Assembly: GCA_963808165.1 (NCBI GenBank)
Contig: CAWEET010000005.1
Coordinates: 62,001 to 126,000, forward strand
Length of the DNA: 64,000 bases
Direction of reading: 5' to 3'
From: Thiosocius sp963808165
GTDB lineage: Bacteria > Pseudomonadota > Gammaproteobacteria > Chromatiales > Chromatiaceae
Shown here: piece after piece, positions 60,201-64,000 of the stretch
Layout: every line of letters starts with the position of its first letter
How positions within the stretch are numbered: position 1 is the stretch's first letter
The notes under the pieces: generated by a model
The model's database searches: none
The model's input: the letters and a program-made list of their open reading frames with translations, nothing else
What the model was told of the DNA's origin: nothing
Position numbers and translations under genes: made by a program

Positions 60201-61409
60201 CTACACCTCCTTGTCTTTGCGCAGCGTGGATGTCAGCCGTTGGAACTCACGCTTCATCTCCGCATTCTCGAACGCGCGCAGCGCTGGCACCTGCAGGCGG
60301 AACAGGCTGTCCAGCAGGACCTGACTGTCCTCCATCAGTGCGACCAGATCGCCCGACATCTTGACCGTCTCGTAGGTGTTTCGTGCGACCGCGATGTCCA
60401 GCGACAGGCGTTGCCGGGAGGTAAGCAGCTGCTGTCGCTGACGCTGAAGATAGTCCGCATAGCTACCCGCGGCATCGATCGTCAACTGCTGGGCCTCGAG
60501 ATTCGCTTGCAGTACCGCGCTCGGCGCGTGCGCCTGTAATTCGCGCGTCTGCCGCCGCAACTCCCGGGCGCGCCCGCCGATTGCGGCGATGCGGGGCAGA
60601 TAGTCCTGCTCGATGCTGCCGATCAAGGTGGCGTTCATGTGATCCAGGATCTCGAGCAGTACCGTGTACATCCCATAGTAACGACGCGCGGTGGGCAGAT
60701 CCTCGCGGCCCCTCGATGTGAGGGCCTCCAACTGCTCGGTCAACCGACGTACCTGCTCGAAGGCCAGCGTCATGTCTACCACGTCATCACCGACCACGGT
60801 GGAGAGCAGGAACTCCAGACCCTCGGCATCGATGTCCACGCCCATCTCGCGCAGTTCGCTGGCGGTCATGCGGCGCACGCGGTCGAGTTCCTTTTGCTGT
60901 TCCGTCAGCATCCGTTCGCGCTCGGCGATCTCGTCTTCGATGTCCTGTACCGTCTTGCGCCACAGGGAATCTGATGGGGCAGCCATCCTGCGACGTTTCA
61001 GATCGGTAATCGCGCGGCGGTTGTCGTTCATGCCCCGCGCCAGTTGGCGTATCCGGGCACGCAGGGCGTTGTTCCCGACCAGAATCTCAGCCGCTTCGTC
61101 CAACAAGGCGTTGATTCTGGAGGTGTTGGAAACCTGGTCCTCGCCGAACCAGGCCGATTCCGGCAGCTCCCGCTGTCGATCCTGCAGCGCCAGGATCTCG
61201 TCCAATCGCGGCATCAGATCCTGCCACAGGCGTGCGTCCCCGGCCTGCTGCTCGCGCCAAAAACGCCGTGCACGCTCGATCCCGGAGCCGGCGTACTCCA
61301 GCGTCTTGTCCCACAACTCGTCCGCCTCGTTCAGCGAATCCTCCATCACACCGGCGGCGCTCGAGGAAACAAGGGTCAGGCCCAGGATGAAGGTTGAGAA
61401 CCGTGTCAT
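60201..61409 (-). CDS. Exported coiled-coil protein of unknown function
   Basis: A 402-aa protein with a signal peptide (ILGLTLVSSSAAG, cleavage near residue 19). The mature part is almost wholly helical and charged with many heptad-like stretches (ERMLTEQQKELDRVRRMTASELREM, ARELRRQTRELQAH), Glu/Arg-rich and without Cys. No catalytic or metal motif is visible. It is probably a periplasmic scaffold or adapter. It is divergent from the phosphodiesterase gene (111 bases apart) and lies beyond the GAK operon. I do not recognise the family. Confidence 0.75.
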   Translation of the reverse strand: MTRFSTFILGLTLVSSSAAGVMEDSLNEADELWDKTLEYAGSGIERARRFWREQQAGDARLWQDLMPRLDEILALQDRQRELPESAWFGEDQVSNTSRINALLDEAAEILVGNNALRARIRQLARGMNDNRRAITDLKRRRMAAPSDSLWRKTVQDIEDEIAERERMLTEQQKELDRVRRMTASELREMGVDIDAEGLEFLLSTVVGDDVVDMTLAFEQVRRLTEQLEALTSRGREDLPTARRYYGMYTVLLEILDHMNATLIGSIEQDYLPRIAAIGGRARELRRQTRELQAHAPSAVLQANLEAQQLTIDAAGSYADYLQRQRQQLLTSRQRLSLDIAVARNTYETVKMSGDLVALMEDSQVLLDSLFRLQVPALRAFENAEMKREFQRLTSTLRKDKEV

Positions 61410-61520
61410 ATCAGGTCTCTGTGCTGGTGAAGTTCAAATCTGTAAACCCATCGCGCTGGATCCGAAGTGTGTCCGGACGCGGCTCTCTCCGGTCCGCCGC
61501 CCTTTGGTTACACTTTATGG

Positions 61521-62678
61521 ATGCAGCTACCCGATTATCAAGGCGCCAGCATCGTCAATCTCATGGCCTCGCTCCAGATCGGCCTCGACGGGGACGACCA
61601 CGACTATGTGCCGCTGACTTTACTCTCGCCTGACAGGGTGCGGGGCCATCGCCAGGTCTTGCTGCTCGTTGTTGACGGGCTGGGCCTGGACTATCTGCGT
61701 GCCCATCCGCAGGCGACCTGTCTGAATCGTCATCTGGCCGGCGGCATTACGACCGTGTTTCCGCCGACCACGGCAGCTGCCATACCGACCTTCCTGACCG
61801 GCGAGGCCCCGCAGCAGCACGGTCTGACGGGTTGGTACATGTACTTCCGGGAGTTGGCCAGCGTACTGGCGGTCCTGCCGGGTCACGCGCGTTACGGCGG
61901 GCCTGGATTGAGCGAGGCGGGGATAGACGTGCGTCAACTGCTGCGACCTCGGCCGTTTTCCGATCGCATCGGCATCGACGCCTATGCGGTCTCGCCGGCG
62001 TCTATCGCCGGGTCGGATTTCAACCGGGCCTACCTGGGTCGCGCGCAAAGTATCGCCTATCTCGATCTTGGCGACATGTTGAGCCGCTGCATTGAACTCC
62101 TGTGTTCGCCGGGTTCCCGGTACCTCTATGCCTACTGGCCAGAACTGGATAGCCTGGGACATCGCTTCGGTATCGGGAGTGAACCGGCCCGTGCTCACCT
62201 GCTTGAACTCGACCGGGCATTCGAACAGCTGCTGCATGCGATCCGGGGAACCGACACCCTGGTAATCGTCTGTGCGGACCATGGGCAGATAGATCCGCCA
62301 CCGGAGCATCGCATTGATCTGAATAACCACCCGGCGCTGGCTGATTGCATGGTCTTGCCGTTGTGTGGCGAACCTCGTGCAGCTTACTGTTACCTGCGGT
62401 CCGGCTGTGAGAGCCGGTTCGACGACTACGCACGGCGAGAGTTCGCGCAGGTGGCAGACTGCATCCCCAGCGCCGAGCTTGTCGAGTCGGCCTGGTTCGG
62501 GCGGGGTGAGCCCAACCCGCAATTGATCGATCGTATCGGTGACCGCGTCCTTGTCATGAAGGAGGATTACCTGCTCAAGGACTGGTTGCCACAGGAGGAT
62601 AGGCACCAGATGGTCGGCGTGCATGGCGGGCTCAGCCACGACGAGCTGTGGGTGCCGTTGATCCTGGCAGAAAGCTGA
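61521..62678 (+). CDS. Nucleotide pyrophosphatase/phosphodiesterase-type alkaline phosphatase superfamily protein
   Basis: A 385-aa metal-dependent phosphodiesterase. LLLVVDGLGLDYL (Asp 52, first metal ligand) and TTVFPPTTAAAIPTFLTG (about 77-94, with the catalytic Thr in PTTAAA) are typical, as are VIVCADHGQ (about 258, DH metal ligands) and GVHGGLSHDELWVP (about 365, the last His ligand). The length is about that of simple NPP-like enzymes; no signal peptide or membrane anchor is visible, so it is probably cytosolic. I place the start at the ATG at 61521 (MQLPDYQG), although the open frame begins earlier. Its chemistry fits the phosphate-centred GAK neighbourhood, but direct membership is unproven. 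Confidence 0.87.
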   Translation: MQLPDYQGASIVNLMASLQIGLDGDDHDYVPLTLLSPDRVRGHRQVLLLVVDGLGLDYLRAHPQATCLNRHLAGGITTVFPPTTAAAIPTFLTGEAPQQHGLTGWYMYFRELASVLAVLPGHARYGGPGLSEAGIDVRQLLRPRPFSDRIGIDAYAVSPASIAGSDFNRAYLGRAQSIAYLDLGDMLSRCIELLCSPGSRYLYAYWPELDSLGHRFGIGSEPARAHLLELDRAFEQLLHAIRGTDTLVIVCADHGQIDPPPEHRIDLNNHPALADCMVLPLCGEPRAAYCYLRSGCESRFDDYARREFAQVADCIPSAELVESAWFGRGEPNPQLIDRIGDRVLVMKEDYLLKDWLPQEDRHQMVGVHGGLSHDELWVPLILAES

Positions 62679-62758
62679 TCCCGACCGACGGCTGCCACGG
62701 ACACTGCCTGGGCCGTCGCAGATACCCCGGTTCCGGCTACGTCTTGCGGATGCTGCAC

Positions 62759-64000
62759 TCAATCCCCTGACACACCGCCATAGGCCACGCCCGACAGTTC
62801 TGCCATGTCGCGATGCCATGTCGTCAGGTCGTCGATACAAAACTGATTCAGGTGATCGTGACCGCAGGCGCGTGCCATCACCTTCATCAAGTCGGTCGAT
62901 GCGCACAGGAAATTGCTCAGTTGCTCGGCACCTTTCCGGATCTGCAGACGCTGCCTCAGGTGTGCCTGCTGGGTGGCAATACCGACCGGGCAGTTGTTGG
63001 TATGGCAGGCGCGCATCCCCAGGCAACCGATCGCCTGCAACGCCGAATTGGCGATCGCTATCGCATCGGCGCCAAGCGCCATGGCCTTGATGAAGTCGGC
63101 CGGCAGGCGCAGGCCACCGGTGATCACTAGGCTGACATCATTTCGTCCCTGCTTGTCCAGATAGCGCCGAGCACGTGCCAGTGCCGGGATCGTCGGTACC
63201 GAGATGTTGTCGCGAAAGATCAGCGGCGCCGCGCCGGTGCCGCCACCGCGGCCATCGAGAACGACGTAGTCGACGCCGATCTGCAGTGCCGCCTCGATAT
63301 CGCGCTCGATATGCTGTGCGGACAGCTTGACGCCGATCGGAATACCGCCCGTGGCTTCGCGCACCTCGGCCGCAAAACGGCGGTAGTCATCGATATCCAG
63401 CCAGTCCGGGAAGCGCGATGGCGAAACGGCCGGCTCGCCTTCGGCCAAACCGCGCACCTCGGCAATCTTTCCCTTCACCTTGTTGCCGGGCAGATGACCG
63501 CCGGTGCCGGTCTTGGCACCCTGGCCGCATTTGAAATGGAACGCCTGTGACTTCTGTACCGCGTCCATGGAATAACCAAAGCGCCCTGAGGCCAGCTCGT
63601 ACAGGTAACGTGAGTTGGCTGCCTGCTCTTCGGGCAGCATTCCCCCTTCGCCGGAGCAGATGCCGGTGCCGGCCATCTCGGCACCCATAGCCAACGCGGT
63701 CTTGGCCTCTTGCGAAAGCGCGCCAAAGCTCATGTCCGAGACAAACAGCGGCCGCTCCAGTAACAGCGGTCGTGCCGCATTCGGGCCAATCACCACCTCG
63801 CTGCCGACCGGGTGATCATCGAGCAGCGGCAGCTTGTGCAACTGAGCGGTAACGATCTGGATGTCGTCCCATTTCGGCAGATCGTCGCGCGGCACGCCCA
63901 TGGCGCTGACCCGGCCGTGATGCCCCACTTTCGACAGGCCGTGTTCGGCGAGATGCTGAATGTACTGATAGTGCGGCTCTTCCGGGCCACCGTGCAGGTC
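62759..64000 (-). CDS. FMN-binding glutamate synthase family protein, partial at window edge
   Basis: At least 413 residues of a protein whose start lies beyond the right edge; the frame is open to the last base (EEPHYQYIQHLAEHGLSKVGHHG). It resembles the central FMN/synthase domain of glutamate synthase: GNKVKGKIAEVRGLAEGE, VDYVVLDGRGGGTGAAP and CLGMRACHTNNCPVGIAT, the last containing the three Cys of the 3Fe-4S cluster. Stand-alone proteins of this class, without the glutamine amidotransferase domain, have unclear substrates. The neighbouring genes suggest no partner. It is convergent with the phosphodiesterase gene. Confidence 0.88.
   Translation of the reverse strand, partial: DLHGGPEEPHYQYIQHLAEHGLSKVGHHGRVSAMGVPRDDLPKWDDIQIVTAQLHKLPLLDDHPVGSEVVIGPNAARPLLLERPLFVSDMSFGALSQEAKTALAMGAEMAGTGICSGEGGMLPEEQAANSRYLYELASGRFGYSMDAVQKSQAFHFKCGQGAKTGTGGHLPGNKVKGKIAEVRGLAEGEPAVSPSRFPDWLDIDDYRRFAAEVREATGGIPIGVKLSAQHIERDIEAALQIGVDYVVLDGRGGGTGAAPLIFRDNISVPTIPALARARRYLDKQGRNDVSLVITGGLRLPADFIKAMALGADAIAIANSALQAIGCLGMRACHTNNCPVGIATQQAHLRQRLQIRKGAEQLSNFLCASTDLMKVMARACGHDHLNQFCIDDLTTWHRDMAELSGVAYGGVSGD

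Overview
The window is 64 kb of high-GC DNA with a gammaproteobacterial look: it carries RlmG, YaeQ, a GlpR/GlpD/GlpK set, a RegB/RegA redox two-component pair and a bifunctional SelD fusion. An environmental member of the Chromatiales or a related sulfur/purple lineage would fit, but the genus cannot be fixed from the sequence alone. I saw no tRNA, rRNA, CRISPR array, integrase or complete insertion sequence. Small non-autonomous repeats are common. One ~159-bp family with terminal inverted repeats occurs three times (17258, 34306, 47157), and one copy interrupts a pirin gene. A second family with AGGGCCTG ends occurs at 150 (complete) and 1408 (one-ended), and a third element with similar ends lies at 26632.

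Layout. 1-4.2 kb: repeats, a conserved hypothetical protein, an array of five tandem hairpins, a 62-aa protein and a two-domain beta-propeller phytase lipoprotein. 4.3-8.9 kb: a selenoneine (selenium analogue of ergothioneine) locus, with a flavoprotein-SelD fusion, SenA and a divergent SenB. 9-12.5 kb: nitroreductase, CDGSH iron-sulfur protein, enoyl-CoA hydratase and universal stress protein. 12.7-17.3 kb: a D-amino-acid assimilation set (Na+/alanine-glycine symporter, DgcN, DgcA, D-amino-acid transaminase). 17.4-21.6 kb: a sugar-type ABC importer whose two permeases are joined in frame and whose second permease carries a frameshift. 22-32.5 kb: a complete glycerol regulon with GlpK, an unusual ABC glycerol importer with two different ATPases, a DUF2160 membrane protein and the divergent glpR-glpD, with a 43-bp palindrome in the divergent promoter. 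32.6-40.5 kb: RlmG, YaeQ, a frameshifted di-haem peroxidase, RegB (frameshifted) and RegA, and small regulatory or envelope proteins. 40.8-47.7 kb: an RND efflux pump with its adaptor, a SOUL haem-binding protein, an AEC transporter and the disrupted pirin. 48-49.7 kb: a ClsC-type phospholipase D lipoprotein.

49.8-62.7 kb holds the least understood part: a GAK system (ATP-Grasp, Amphi-Trp, Kinase). A tightly overlapping leftward operon encodes a Nudix hydrolase, a PhoU-aminoglycoside-kinase-like fusion, an ATP-grasp ligase, HprK-related kinase B, a SixA-Nudix fusion, a histidine phosphatase, a metallophosphoesterase and a small amphi-Trp protein. A CofD-like protein is divergent. Next to it lie a TPR/two-motif aspartic protease, an exported coiled-coil protein and a phosphodiesterase of the alkaline-phosphatase superfamily. 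Nearly every member makes or breaks phosphate bonds, so the system probably attaches and removes phosphate-containing groups on an unknown target. The window ends inside an FMN-binding glutamate-synthase-family gene.

Three genes (second sugar permease, di-haem peroxidase, regB) are each broken by one apparent small frameshift while the protein remains conserved on both sides. This suggests either recent decay or residual base-calling errors.
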